The translations under genes and the position numbers were made by a program. This document shows positions 52,677-63,574 of a stretch of 64,000 bases of DNA, one piece after another (within the stretch, counting starts at the first letter, position 1; each line of letters begins with the position of its first letter). The stretch is taken from contig JAKZZE010000024.1 of the NCBI GenBank assembly GCA_024220505.1, positions 124,001 through 188,000 on the forward strand, given 5' to 3'. A model generated the notes under the pieces. It did no database searches. It had not been told where the DNA came from and worked only from the letters and a program-made list of their open reading frames with translations. The stretch is from Rhizopus arrhizus (lineage: Eukaryota > Mucoromycota > Mucoromycetes > Mucorales > Rhizopodaceae).

Positions 52677-53627
52677 TTACGCATTTAAATGTCTCAATAC
52701 TTCAGTGTCTTCGATAATGACTTGTGATTGTTGTTGATCACTAATAAATGAGACGACAGCTGAATGTTGATTTGACTGAATGTCATGTTGAGATGGACAT
52801 TGAATGATAAAAAAAGGTAAATCGATTCTATCTGTTGAAGGTTGTTGTTGATTTCTCCAAATGATGTTACGAATATGTACATGTTTTGACATTTTATCTT
52901 TTACTACACCACGTAATAGATCCAAAGAGTTCATCAAATCAACCTGTCTTTCTTGTTCTTTTCTTATCTCTTTCAATAGCAGATCATCACTCGTTGTCTT
53001 GTAGCATTCTGGAATACCAAGCCATTTGATGACCTTTTTATCTTTGGTGATAATGTTCATGGCCATAAGAACATTGAGTGCATCATAGACTCGACGTCTT
53101 ATATTCTTTTGATCGTAACTATGCTTCTGCTGATAATAAGTAAATGAATTAAAGAAAAAGAAACTTACATTGGTTGTACCCAAGGATTTTTGAATATCCA
53201 TGGCCAGTTCATCTGCCACTTCATTGTAAGTGGTTATTTTCTTTTGAGCCACTTTATCACATACTTGCTTACTAAAATGGCGTAGTCCTTTTGTGGCGCG
53301 AGGCAAGAAATCGGCATGATTTGTCTTTCGTTTGACGATACCTTGTCTTGGTCTTCCTCTTTTGATCACAGGTGTTGGTTCTGTGTTGAGTAGTGAAGCA
53401 ATTGAGTTTTTACGCAAAGGTGTGAAATCTAATTCTTCACTGGATGGACTAGAAGAAGGTGTCAGGACGTATTGAATAGGTGGCAAGTAGTAATAATCAT
53501 CCTTTTTTGGTGATTTATTTAATAAAAAGGGTCTTAGTTCTACATTATCATCTAATACATTGGATCGCTGATTGGATAATGGAGGAGATGGTAATGAGAA
53601 GAGGATATTAGGGAATAATGCAGACAT
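52677..53627 (-). CDS. DP protein, E2F dimerisation partner, about 303 aa
   Basis: Two exons (53627-53169 and 53129-52677) join in phase; a tandem CAGCAG acceptor gives two in-frame options. The longer upstream frame runs through poly-Phe coded by T-rich leader and is rejected. The winged-helix DNA-binding domain reads GLRHFSKQVCDKVAQKKITT, then YNEVADELAMDI and QKNIRRRVYDALNVLMAMNI. The RRRVYDALNVL signature with GLRHFS is DP-type rather than E2F-type. A dimerisation-like helix (EIRKEQERQVDLMNSLDLL) follows. DP pairs with E2F to drive G1/S genes. The intron is a multiple of three and lacks in-frame stops, so retention would be translatable. Confidence 0.92.
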   Translation of the reverse strand: MSALFPNILFSLPSPPLSNQRSNVLDDNVELRPFLLNKSPKKDDYYYLPPIQYVLTPSSSPSSEELDFTPLRKNSIASLLNTEPTPVIKRGRPRQGIVKRKTNHADFLPRATKGLRHFSKQVCDKVAQKKITTYNEVADELAMDIQKSLGTTNVSFFFFNSFTYYQQKHSYDQKNIRRRVYDALNVLMAMNIITKDKKVIKWLGIPECYKTTSDDLLLKEIRKEQERQVDLMNSLDLLRGVVKDKMSKHVHIRNIIWRNQQQPSTDRIDLPFFIIQCPSQHDIQSNQHSAVVSFISDQQQSQVIIEDTEVLRHLNA

Positions 53628-53752
53628 ATGGTTTTTCTTCTTTTGGTTGGGAACTGTAGACAATGGAAAAAAAAAAAAAAATTGAAAAGGATTGTTGAAC
53701 GGAGAGAGAAAGAGAAAAAGAGTGGGTGAGTAAGTGATTGGAAAAAAGAGAG

Positions 53753-53799
<47 letters not shown>

Positions 53800-53836
53800 T
53801 AAAGAAAAAAGAAAAAGTTTGTTGAATAAATAATAA

Positions 53837-53867
<31 letters not shown>
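53753..53867. repeat. two long poly-A tracts (poly-T leader of the DP gene)
   Basis: Runs of 45 A (53753-53797) and about 29 A (53839-53867) separated by short A/G sequence. They sit 126-240 bp upstream of the DP start codon. Confidence 0.9.
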
Positions 53868-55079
53868 CAACTTTAAAACATGTTTTCATTGCACTTTCTG
53901 TCAAACGCGACTTTTTTGTTTATCCCCTTTCTCGGAATATCCGTGCTCAAGGTTTTGATTTCAATTCCGACTCATACCTCCGGAACACTTTTATTTTTCA
54001 ATAAGAAAAGAGAAATTGAAAAAAAGAAAATATGAAATAAGCGTGTTTTATGTGAGCTGTTGATGATTGTCGCGTCATTTCACACGATTTGATCCTCATT
54101 TTGTTTAAAAGAAAGAAAGAAAGAAAGAAAAAAAAAAAACTATGTTTTGTTGGGACACAGACATTTCACATGTAAAAAATAGCTTTTTTTTTTTGTTTAT
54201 ATTGAAACTCTTTTAGATGTCGTTAGTCTAATATTGTTTCGGAACCACTTTTTAGGAAAGAAAACGCTTATTTTTTAGCCCGCCAAAAAAATAAAAAGAT
54301 GATGCATTGAAAATTTGAGTAACAAATACCTTCTTTTTATAGAAATAAACAGCTCGTATCAAAAAAGATGAGAGAGAGAGAGAGAGAACCCTTAACTCCT
54401 TGACATGTCTAAAAAAAATCCAAGGTTTCAAAATATGCGGGTTCCCTCCCTTTCTATCAGTGTTCTTGCTCATCTCCGAAACGGGAACATAGTCATAGGT
54501 CTACTTGTAAAAAGATGTAGTCTCATCAAAACCAACAAGAAAGACTTTAGCATCACCCATCTTGTCTGTGCAGTGATGATTAAAAATAAAAAGTAAGACA
54601 GAGTCACTGAAAAAGGTTAAAGTTTATTTTTGTTTTTTTGTTTTTCTGTAGGATGACTGTCCCTCTATTTATTTTTTAAAACGCGCGCGCGCAAAAAATG
54701 CGTGTGTATAGGTTTGATCTGGCACACACCAAATGAAATCTCGAATGTTTATAAAATGTGTATTTTATCGGAGACTCAAGTTTTGTTATGCATTTGATGA
54801 CATTGAAGTAGAAAAAGAAGTTTATTTCAATGTGTATTGCATATTTCAATTAAGAATATCTTTTTTTTAAAAAAAAAATAAAGTTTAAAATCATAATTTA
54901 TTCATTTTAATGTAGGCTTCATTCAATTTTTTTTCTTTCTTTTTCTTAGTGATCTACACATCTCAAACATATTTATTCTCTTTTTCTATTGACAAGAACC
55001 CTGTTTGTAAAAAGAAAAAGAAGATCATCTAAAGCACCTTTTATAGTCCGATGTTTACATAAACAAAAAAATCTGATTT

Positions 55080-55114
<35 letters not shown>

Positions 55115-55514
55115 TTTTCTTGTTTTATTCTGTCAGTGTACTAAGTAATAAAAGAGAAAGAAGGGTGAAATAAACAAGAAAGAAAGAAAGAGAGAGAGAG
55201 AGAGATGGCTTGCCCCTTTATAGAGTTTGAAGACTCAAGTTACACAATTGACTCACGTGGCAATAATGAAGGACCTTTGACTGAGTCTCGCGTATTAAGA
55301 ATTAAATGAGGTGTTTAATAGATAAATACATGTGCAGAGGTATAATAAGAAGAGTGAAAATCTATCTGTACTTATTGTATGATGAATCTATAAAACAGGT
55401 TCATGTAATTCTATGGCAAGAAACCGGAAATAAAAAAAAATAAAATTGAGACACAAAATAAAGAGCAAAATAGACTCTTTTATTTTTTATTTTTCTTTTC
55501 CTTTCATAAAGAAA
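53868..55514. other. low-complexity spacer without genes
   Basis: Poly-A/T, GA/CT repeats and a (GC)n-like stretch near 54682 (acgcgcgcgcgc) fill 1.6 kb. No frame has coding character. The last 30 bases are the T-rich leader of the next gene. Confidence 0.65.
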
Positions 55515-56246
55515 ATGCCTGCTATTGTCAATACATCACCCATCATCAATTCTAAAGAATTATCTTACAAAGAAATGATTAAACAATTAGCCGCTCAAAC
55601 AATCAATAAACCCTATGGAGATATCCCACCACTCACAAAACGCAAAAAGAAGAAAGAGCCAACGATGAGACGACGGATGTCTCATATTGAAGATTGGATC
55701 ATGGTTGACAGTAAAGAATCACTACCAGACGAGCAAGAGCTTTTATCCACAGATGATTTCTTTCTTACTCATGTTTTACCTTTACATATGCCACCTCCTT
55801 CTCTAAGTGAAATAACAAAACAAAATGTCTTGCTCGGTCGGTCACTGACCACCACACAGTCTTGTACAATAACTACCTCACCACCTCTACTGGCCAACAC
55901 AGATCAAGAATTATGGAATGAGACAATAGCCAAATTAAAGAAATCTCTTCTTATTTCACCGCAGCAACAACAACCCTCACCATCAAAACTACCTTTAAAA
56001 GTAAAACACCGTCGACGTTCAGAAGCAACAACACAACCAAGATTTAATCCTCTGACCAATACTTATACCAGAGATACAAGATCCAATTCAGATCATTTAA
56101 GAATCATTTCTGCTGAACTCAACATGATGCGTTCACGTAAATTACTAAGTCCTTTAAAGCCCAGAGGGTTTCTTCCGAGAAGAAAAGATGTTTTTATACG
56201 TGGAACTTGTCGCAAAGTGTCTCCACTTGTATTTGAAATAAATTGA
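55515..56246 (+). CDS. hypothetical basic protein, 243 aa
   Basis: One intronless frame. The Met at 55446 lies in a poly-Phe-coding leader; the Met at 55515 (MPAIVNTSPIINSKELSYKE) follows a T-rich tract and is preferred. The protein has a KRKKKKEP patch near residue 45, a short acidic motif HIEDWIMVDSKE, and a Q/P/S linker. The C-terminus is basic and has RFNPLTNTYTRDTRSNSDHLRI and RKLLSPLKPRGFLPRRKDVF. No known domain, membrane segment or signal peptide. The layout fits a nuclear or cell-cycle regulatory protein with short linear motifs, but that is inference. Confidence 0.65.
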   Translation: MPAIVNTSPIINSKELSYKEMIKQLAAQTINKPYGDIPPLTKRKKKKEPTMRRRMSHIEDWIMVDSKESLPDEQELLSTDDFFLTHVLPLHMPPPSLSEITKQNVLLGRSLTTTQSCTITTSPPLLANTDQELWNETIAKLKKSLLISPQQQQPSPSKLPLKVKHRRRSEATTQPRFNPLTNTYTRDTRSNSDHLRIISAELNMMRSRKLLSPLKPRGFLPRRKDVFIRGTCRKVSPLVFEIN

Positions 56247-56940
56247 TTTTATTTGTAACTTTCCCCTTTTCCATGTCTTTTTTTTTTTTTTTTTTTTTAC
56301 TCTAGTAGACTTCAAGTGTCTTTTCTAGAGTGGTTGGCTATTTTTTTTTTCTTTTAAAAAAACACACACACGCAAGGTTTACAGCATGATTTTAAAAAAG
56401 AGAGAAAGAAAGAGGGCTGTCAGTTTTTTTTTTTTTCTCAAAGAGTCAATTAAAAAAAAAAAAAAAAAAAAAGGCTGAAGAAAAGCTGAATCAACTCAGC
56501 CCATAAGCATAAAAGTGAATTTCAATCAAAGCAAATAGATTAATTAGTTTCAATTTATTAAATCATATTCCGTGTATCCTTTTGATTTTAAACAAATTAA
56601 AATAATATAAAAGACATGAAGGGAGAGGTGAATTGGATTGGATCTGCAAATAGCAGCGAAAAGGGGAGGGAGGGAAGAACGAGGATCCTGTTGTCATCAC
56701 GACAACAAAAAGGTCAATTTAGTATCTCCCTTTAACTATTTCTCTTGGCAAAAGGATATAATTTTAAATGGACTAGAGATAGCCTACAGGGTGATATCCT
56801 CATTCTTGTTGGCTTAAACTACATTATCAAGATCATAAATTAGTATAGAAATTATTTTTAAACCTATTTTTTTTTTTTTTTTGTTCTCCATTATTTTCCC
56901 CCCTCTTTTTTTATTCTCTCTTTTCTTTTTTTATATATCA
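56247..56940. other. homopolymer-rich spacer
   Basis: Several poly-T and poly-A runs (56280-56299, 56425-56437, 56453-56472, 56870-56882) and no coding frame. The right end forms the T-rich leader of the NIPA gene. Confidence 0.65.
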
Positions 56941-58172
56941 ATGCCAATACAAAATGCTGTTTGGGGCCCTTTGACGATTGCGTTAATTGCCAGCATGACT
57001 CAAGCTTTTGGCATTTCCATTCAAAGAAAATCACATCTTATCACTGACAATTCTATTCCACTTTATAAACGACCTCTTTGGGTCTCTGGCTTTTTGATTT
57101 ATACCATTTCCAACTTGGTAGCGTCCACATGTACCATTGGTTATTTACCGATTGTCATCTTGGCTCCTGTGGGTGCTATTGGATTAGTATTCAACGCTCT
57201 CTTTGCCAAGTGGGTCTTGGGTGACCCGTTCAGTCAACGGACAACGATCGGAACCGGTTTGATTGTCACTGGTGCCATCTTGATTGCTGGATTTGCAGTG
57301 GTGCCTGAACCGAATCACAGTCTAGAGGACCTCATTCAACTTTACAAACGACCTTCTTTTATCGTTTATTTTACCCTACTGGAAACATTTACCTTTTTAG
57401 GATTATTAATCACACATTTAATGGAATATCTTTTAAAAACGAAACCAATGTTTTATTCTCCGGATTTGAAAATGTATCTTGGTATAAGGTAAATAGGAGA
57501 GTCTCTGTGAAATCATATCAGATGATTTATTGTCCATTCTATAGCTATGGTGTATTAGGGGCTAATATTAGTAGCCAAGCCATGTTGTTTGCTAAAAGTG
57601 GACTTGAACTCTTGTTGTTAACAGTCGTTCATCATGACAATCAATTCATCTATCCACTCACTTGGGTTATTTTATTTGCATTGGTATTCACAGCCATCTT
57701 ACAGGTAAACAAGCAGTAGATCATACAAAGTTTAAAAGCACTCACCGTGTTCTAGTTGTATTACTTGAACCGAGGTGTTAAACTATGTGACACCATCATC
57801 CTTGTCCCCTTAAACTTTTGTTCCTTCAATGTCTCTTGCCTCTTTAACGGACTTGTCTATTATAATCAGTGGGATCGACTGTTTTGGTGGCAAATCATGG
57901 CTGTCCTTTTCGGCATCTTTCTCTTGGTTTGTGGTGTACTCGTGATCTCCATTCAACCCTCCATCACCTTGCCCGATTCACCCAAACTGAGCGCGGTGCG
58001 ATCGATGCAATCCGACGATTCGCACCCCTTTTTGAAATCAAGTCATTCTTCGCTGGACGAAGCAGTGGATTACTCCCTCAAGAAAAAATGGTGGACGAGA
58101 ATGAAGCGATTATGTAAAAGAAACCAGAGAGATCAAACGGATGAAAACACGGGTTTATTGATACATACATAA
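56941..58172 (+). CDS. NIPA-family magnesium/cation transporter, 374 aa
   Basis: Three exons (56941-57488, 57545-57704, 57756-58172) join in phase. The start is MPIQNAVWGPLTIAL; an upstream in-frame Met is in the T-rich leader. Nine hydrophobic segments are present. Family motifs: QAFGISIQRKSH after helix 1, LAPVGAIGLVFNALFAKWVL, LIVTGAILIAGFAVVPEP, then SYGVLGANISSQAMLFAKSG and LYYLNRGVKLCDTIILVPLN. NIPA proteins move Mg2+ and related cations in endosomal or plasma membranes. The C-terminal cytosolic tail is charged. It converges with the small gene on the minus strand; stop codons are 7 bp apart. Confidence 0.92.
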
Positions 58173-58179
58173 TAAAGCC

Positions 58180-58413
58180 TTATTTTTCTTCATCCGACAC
58201 AAGCCAAGAAGAAAAACTTGGACAGTCCTCTTCTTGCTCCTTTTGATCCTCTTTCGATAACGTAATCTGTTCGTTAGCCACCAAAACGGTCGCTACAATC
58301 GGCAGCAGTTCTCTAAAGTTTCGTTCTTCTTGCGCTCGTGTGATGTAGGACAGATGGTTTAAATCGGTTATGCTGGGATCAATGAAGACAAATTTGGATC
58401 CTTCTTGACACAT
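58180..58413 (-). CDS. small hypothetical protein, 77 aa
   Basis: One intronless frame begins MCQEGSKFVFIDPSITDLNH and ends FSSWLVSDEEK. It is acidic and helical in the middle (AQEERNFRELLPIVATVLV), without a membrane span or signal peptide. The tight convergence with the NIPA gene and the good codon character argue for a real gene, but I do not recognise a family. An additional upstream exon cannot be excluded. Confidence 0.5.
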   Translation of the reverse strand: MCQEGSKFVFIDPSITDLNHLSYITRAQEERNFRELLPIVATVLVANEQITLSKEDQKEQEEDCPSFSSWLVSDEEK

Positions 58414-58619
58414 TCAAGTTGAAAAAGAAAAGACAACAAGCCTGCTTTCAGGCTCTCTTTTTTTTAAACAACAAATGATGTGTATTTCTGGTACCTCCCC
58501 CCCCACCCACCTTTTTTTTTTTTGAAAGAGAAGTGAGCGTCTAGTGATGTTGCTGCTATCCAAGAACGTTTGGATATGCTTTCCATCTGATGTTGGAAAG
58601 AACGCGACGCATACTCATT

Positions 58620-58802
58620 TTACAGAGCTTGCTGAATACCCAATCGTATCAGGCTCTTTTTTCCTACAACTCCAAACACTGTCGGTAATCTTTTTGAACC
58701 AGTCCACATGAAAATGTCTTCTGTTTTTATGATGCGTTGTTGGATGGTCCTCGGACTGTCTATCGTACCATGACGTATGCCTAAGTGGCCAATTTCAATC
58801 AT
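58620..58802 (-). CDS. doubtful small ORF, 60 aa
   Basis: The frame starts MIEIGHLGIRHGTIDSPRTI and ends LIRLGIQQAL. It lies just upstream of the LINE and could be an exon of a gene broken by the LINE insertion, LINE 5' sequence, or chance. No motif is recognisable. Confidence 0.2.
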   Translation of the reverse strand: MIEIGHLGIRHGTIDSPRTIQQRIIKTEDIFMWTGSKRLPTVFGVVGKKSLIRLGIQQAL

Positions 58803-58860
58803 GAATTATATAGTCCGCTTCCTTTTGAAATAAATTAATCACTAATTTTAAGAGGACGGC

Positions 58861-60264
58861 ATGGTTCTTTCCAATATTCACCACTTGGATACAGAGGGTG
58901 TCCCTAGGGATTCTCCCAACTCTACACCAACGGTTCTCTTCAGTACATCTGCCACAGAGATCTCAACACCCACATCTGGTTTTCGTGATGCTGTCCAGGG
59001 CACGCTTCCCACCCACGCACCTCGAGTTTTCAAACCTTCCTCCTCCCGACATGCCAATTCCAACAATCGCCCCGCCACCTCTGCTACCTCTACTCCTACC
59101 TACATTTCAATCTTCACCGATGCTCTATCCCCTGCCACTCCTCTGTCTTATGCCACCGGTTCCTCTGACTGCTCCGTCACTTACACTGTTCCTGCCAACC
59201 TTCGCCATTTGGACGTTCCTTTGCTCAACAAACTCCGCCAACAATTTCCTTATGGTGTTGGCTACGCCATTCAACATAAGGAACAAGGCCACTCATTGTC
59301 GATTGAGATTGCTTTGAATTCCAATGAAACTTGCAACAAAGCCATTGCCGAACCCATTGTGATCGACGAAGTCCCTTTCCCGGCCACTCGTACTTTCTCT
59401 ACTACACTCACACGCTTCAATTTTAGTGGTGTACCTATGGAGTCCCCCGTCGAAACGCGGGACACCATCCTGCAGTTGTTTTCCCGTTATGGCACTGTCA
59501 TCGATATCGTATTGCACCTTGACGATATTTCTTCCCAATGGTTCCGCGGTAATGGCCACGTCCTCGTTGATTTACAGGACACTTCCAACGACTGTAGTCC
59601 ACAGTACAAACTTGACTATAACGACAAGACGAGTATTCTCGTCACTTGGTCCCGTATGCCAAAGCATTGCCGCTATTGCAAGGCTATGGGCCACACTCGA
59701 GATTCCTGTCCTGAACGACCTCGCGAAAATCGTACCTGTTTCACTTGTGGTGTTCGCGGACACCTCAGCATCGACTGTACTAGAGCACCGCCTTCAGAAC
59801 TCGCTCATTCCAAGCGTTCTCGTCAAGTCGCTCCGGAATCCCGCATCTCTTCCCGCAACATTGTCACTCCCACGTCCATCCTACAACGTGAAACCACATC
59901 GATCGCCGCTCCTATAGACCAACCTACCCCGTCCAGCACCCCTAGTACTGCAATCCCAGACTCAACCATCAATTCCAGCAAATTCTCCCCGTCAAATTCA
60001 GTTGACACCAACACCTCCACACTCCCTGATAACGCAAATCTACCAGTATTATCCGCAACTGAAGATCATGACATGGACATTAACGGCAATATCAGCACCA
60101 CCTCCAGTCATTCTGATCTACACCCTCCTACATCCGCTGTCGAAACCAACGCAGTGCTTAACACTATCAACTCACAACAGCCCAGCCCAGCCCCAGCCGC
60201 CCCTGTTCGCCGATCCACTCGGGCAAACTTTGGTAAGCCCGGAGTCAGACTAGGGGACGAATAA
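58861..60264 (+). CDS. LINE ORF1 protein (gag-like, two CCHC knuckles), 467 aa
   Basis: An uninterrupted frame from MVLSNIHHLDTEG. The N-terminal 110 residues are Ser/Thr/Pro-rich. Residues about 190-260 have an RRM-like layout (TLTRFNFSGVPMES, ILQLFSRYGTVIDIVLHL, GNGHVLVDL). Two CCHC zinc knuckles follow, CRYCKAMGHTRDSC and CFTCGVRGHLSIDC, both with perfect spacing, then a long S/T/P tail. LINE ORF1 proteins bind the element RNA and chaperone reverse transcription. No stop or frameshift is seen, suggesting recent activity. Confidence 0.9.
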   Translation: MVLSNIHHLDTEGVPRDSPNSTPTVLFSTSATEISTPTSGFRDAVQGTLPTHAPRVFKPSSSRHANSNNRPATSATSTPTYISIFTDALSPATPLSYATGSSDCSVTYTVPANLRHLDVPLLNKLRQQFPYGVGYAIQHKEQGHSLSIEIALNSNETCNKAIAEPIVIDEVPFPATRTFSTTLTRFNFSGVPMESPVETRDTILQLFSRYGTVIDIVLHLDDISSQWFRGNGHVLVDLQDTSNDCSPQYKLDYNDKTSILVTWSRMPKHCRYCKAMGHTRDSCPERPRENRTCFTCGVRGHLSIDCTRAPPSELAHSKRSRQVAPESRISSRNIVTPTSILQRETTSIAAPIDQPTPSSTPSTAIPDSTINSSKFSPSNSVDTNTSTLPDNANLPVLSATEDHDMDINGNISTTSSHSDLHPPTSAVETNAVLNTINSQQPSPAPAAPVRRSTRANFGKPGVRLGDE

Positions 60265-63200
60265 CACTTCCCAGTGTTCTCTTCCTCCACTCCTTATATC
60301 TAACCATATGCATATGAATAATACTAATACTATGAACTATAACCAATACGATAATATTACTAACCTTTCCTCTCCTAACAATTCTACTAACCTATCCCCT
60401 CGATCTACCTCCCACCGTTCAATCCCGCTCCAAATTGGTTCTCTCAACTGCCGACATCTGCTTAAAACTAGCGCACCATCCGTTACTTCATCCTTCATTC
60501 ACTACCTTCGCCACCAATCCTTCGATATCCTCACATTACAAGATACAAACTCCTCTTCCTTAGAATCTCAACAACAACTCGACCTACAGTTTCAGACAAA
60601 CTCATCTATTTGGTCTAAATACTGCGGTATAGTTAGCCTTAACCCTGCTCTCATTCTCTCCGACCAATTTGTTACCACTGATGGTCGCTTCATCTGTTGC
60701 CAAGTGTCTCACCAATCCAATTTTTTTGAGCCTTTCCTTCTTATCACGTTGTACGCTCCTCCCTCAGCATCCGAGCGTCGTGAGTTCTTCCATAGGACCC
60801 TTCAACTGCCTCTGTTCTCCCATATTGAGTCTTTCTATAATCCCTTCGAATCTGACCCTCAGTTTACTGCTCCAAGCGGTGACTTCTCCCAGATTATTAT
60901 CACCGGCGACTTCAACTATCATCCCCATTCTTCTCGACAATTGTCCCGCCATTCGGACACTTCTTCCCCTACCACTGCTCAGTCGCGGTGGCATCAATTT
61001 GTTAACACATACCTAACAGAATGTGTCCACCCTTCTTTGGACCAAACTCTACCTACCTTCCGTAGAGATAATGTGTCCACTACCATTGATTACATCTTCC
61101 TGTCACAGTCTCTTGCATCCCATCGCACTCGCTCTTCGGTAGCCTTCATTAATAGCCTTTGGACTGATCATGCCTTACTGAGTGTTTCCTTTAAATTTGG
61201 CAGTTCACAACATGGAAAAGGCTTTTGGCGAGCTAACCCATTTTTAGCAACTAATCGTTTCTTTATTAAGCGCCTGAAATCCACTTTAGACCAATTCTGC
61301 TCTTCTGTACTTGACATTCATCTTCCAATTGAGGGTCCCGCACCCACCTCAGCCACCTCGCCTCAGGATCTATGGGATCAAGTGAAACAGGAAACTAAAC
61401 GAATCGCTCGCTCAGTGGGGCGACGACAAGCATCCTGGCGACAAAATACACTCGATAGTCTACAATCCCAACGTAATCATCTCCTAACAAATCCTTCCTC
61501 TCCCGACTCCTTACATCCCCAGTTATCCTCGATTGAAGCCAAAATTAGTCATATCCAACAGGATATTGCAGATTCCAAAGCGCTTAAGGCACGAAAACAT
61601 TGGCAAGAACATGGGGAACTCTCTGCCGGTTACCTTAAACGCATAATTGATCGTCAGTTTTCTTCCCGTTATATCGAACAACTCCAACATCCAGATGATC
61701 CGTCCCGTATCTGTAAGACACCTGCTGAACTACAGGATGCTACTGTTGAGTTTTACCGTTCCTTGTTCACTCCTTCACCAATCGATCAGGACTCCGTTGA
61801 CAGCCTTCTGGAGACTATTCCCATATCCGATAGTATTACTACAAATGACGCTGATTTGCTTCTTGAACCCTTTACGCTTGATGACCTACTAAACGCTACT
61901 AACCGTACTCCTAGACGCAGCAGCCCCGGCATGGATGGTCTCCCTTATGAAATCCTAAAGCTTTTGTTCTCTCACAACGGCATCTCTCGTCTGGTTGTCC
62001 AGGTCTTCAACGATGCTCTACTCACCGGAGTTTTCCCACCCTCTTGGCAGACTTCATGTGTTTCTCTGTTACCAAAAAAAGGTGATCTGACAACACTCCG
62101 GAATTGGCGTCCAATTGCCCTCATCAATACTGACGCCAAAGTCTTCACCCGCCTACTAAATTCTAGACTCATGAATACTCTTGAAACCAAGATCTGCCAA
62201 CATCAGCTAGGCTTCATGCCTGGGCGTTTCATTGGAGAAAATGGCCGCATCCTCCAACTGGCAATGACCGCAGCCTCCATCAGTCGTTCTTCCGCTGTTG
62301 GAATGCTTTTAGATCAAGAAAAAGCCTATGACCGCGTCCACCCAGATTATCTTTCTCAAGTCCTGTCTCGTTTTGGAGTACCCCCTCAACTGAATAATTC
62401 CATCATGAACCTTTTCTTCTCCACTCAGGTAAGTATTAACGTTAATGGTTTCCTAACCAAACCCTTCCAAGCACAGCGAGGCTTGCGCCAAGGGGACCCA
62501 CTTAGTCCTTTGCTCTTCAATCTCGCCTTTGACCCGTTCCTTCGCCTCATAGATCAAGATGCATCCTTCCAGGGCTTCAACTTTGCCCCGCCCCAATTCG
62601 TAGAACCTCCTCCTCCTCACCCGCCTTATTCAAATATTCCTTCCGCTTCCACACCTCCTGCAGTTAAAGCACTCGCCTACGCCGACGATGTTCTCGTGAT
62701 ACTCAGTTCCTTTCAAGACTTCGACCGTCTCCAAGCTGCCATCAGCACATATGCAGCTGCTTCCAACGCTCATCTCAACTACAACAAAACACAAGCCTTC
62801 TCTCTGAGTGGTGCCACTCTGCCGGAATGGCAGCAATTTCTGACAGACCACCATATCTCCACATGGCACGACGCCCAATCTCTGTCGCCTTTACGATATC
62901 TTGGCTACCCCGTTTACAGCTCCCCTCAACAGCGTAATGTTTTCATGGAGCAACTTATTACGTCCATCAGCAATGCATGCAACATCCACTCCCAACGCCA
63001 ACTGTCTATTCGAGGTAGGGCAACCGTCCTCAACTCACTTATTCTATCTCGACTGTGGCATGTTCTCCGATTGGTACCTCTAGCGAAGTCTCAGCTTTCT
63101 CGTATTCGCAGCATTTCGTCCAGATTTATGAATGGGGGCTCTTTCCCTCGCATTTCCTATGCAACACTCATACTACCGAGGACCGCCGGTGGGGTGAAGC

Positions 63201-63574
63201 TACTTGATCCTGAATCCCAATACAAAGCTCTACAGTGGAGATGGCTCTTGCATCTACTACAGCCTTTGGGCATTGAGTGTACTGTTACTGACTTTCCTTT
63301 ACCTAGCATTCCCTACTGTAAGTATCTTTTACAATTGCAATCTGCTGCGCCCGATGACTTACCATCATCATACATTTGGCCACTGTTGTTTCCCAGCTTT
63401 CGGTCTTCATATCTGTCTACTAAATCCTTGCATAGCTTTTCTACTTTATTCAAATCTATTGATTCAATTACCTCCTCTACTCTTGATGATATTGTACTTT
63501 CCCCTACCACTTATCTGTGCTTACCTTTGTCAATTATTATCTCTCCTTCTTGTACATCTTCTCCATTACTGTTT
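58861..63574 (+). mobile_element. LINE (non-LTR retrotransposon), two ORFs, 3' part cut off by an LTR element
   Basis: ORF1 and ORF2 are intact in succession, with a 43 bp gap. Base composition is C-rich compared with neighbouring genes. ORF2 stops matching LINE sequence at about 63574, where an LTR begins. The C-terminal zf-RVT region, 3' UTR and tail are not in the window. The 5' limit is uncertain and may lie up to a few hundred bp left of 58861. Confidence 0.85.

Noticed and set aside
53608..53904. Poly-Phe frames upstream of the DP gene and similar ones before the LRR and NIPA genes
   Set aside because: They are translations of T-rich leaders, not protein. The downstream Met was used as the start in each case.
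54682..54694. CGCGCGCGC stretch as possible Z-DNA or CpG signal
   Set aside because: It is very short and isolated, in low-complexity spacer, with no gene association.
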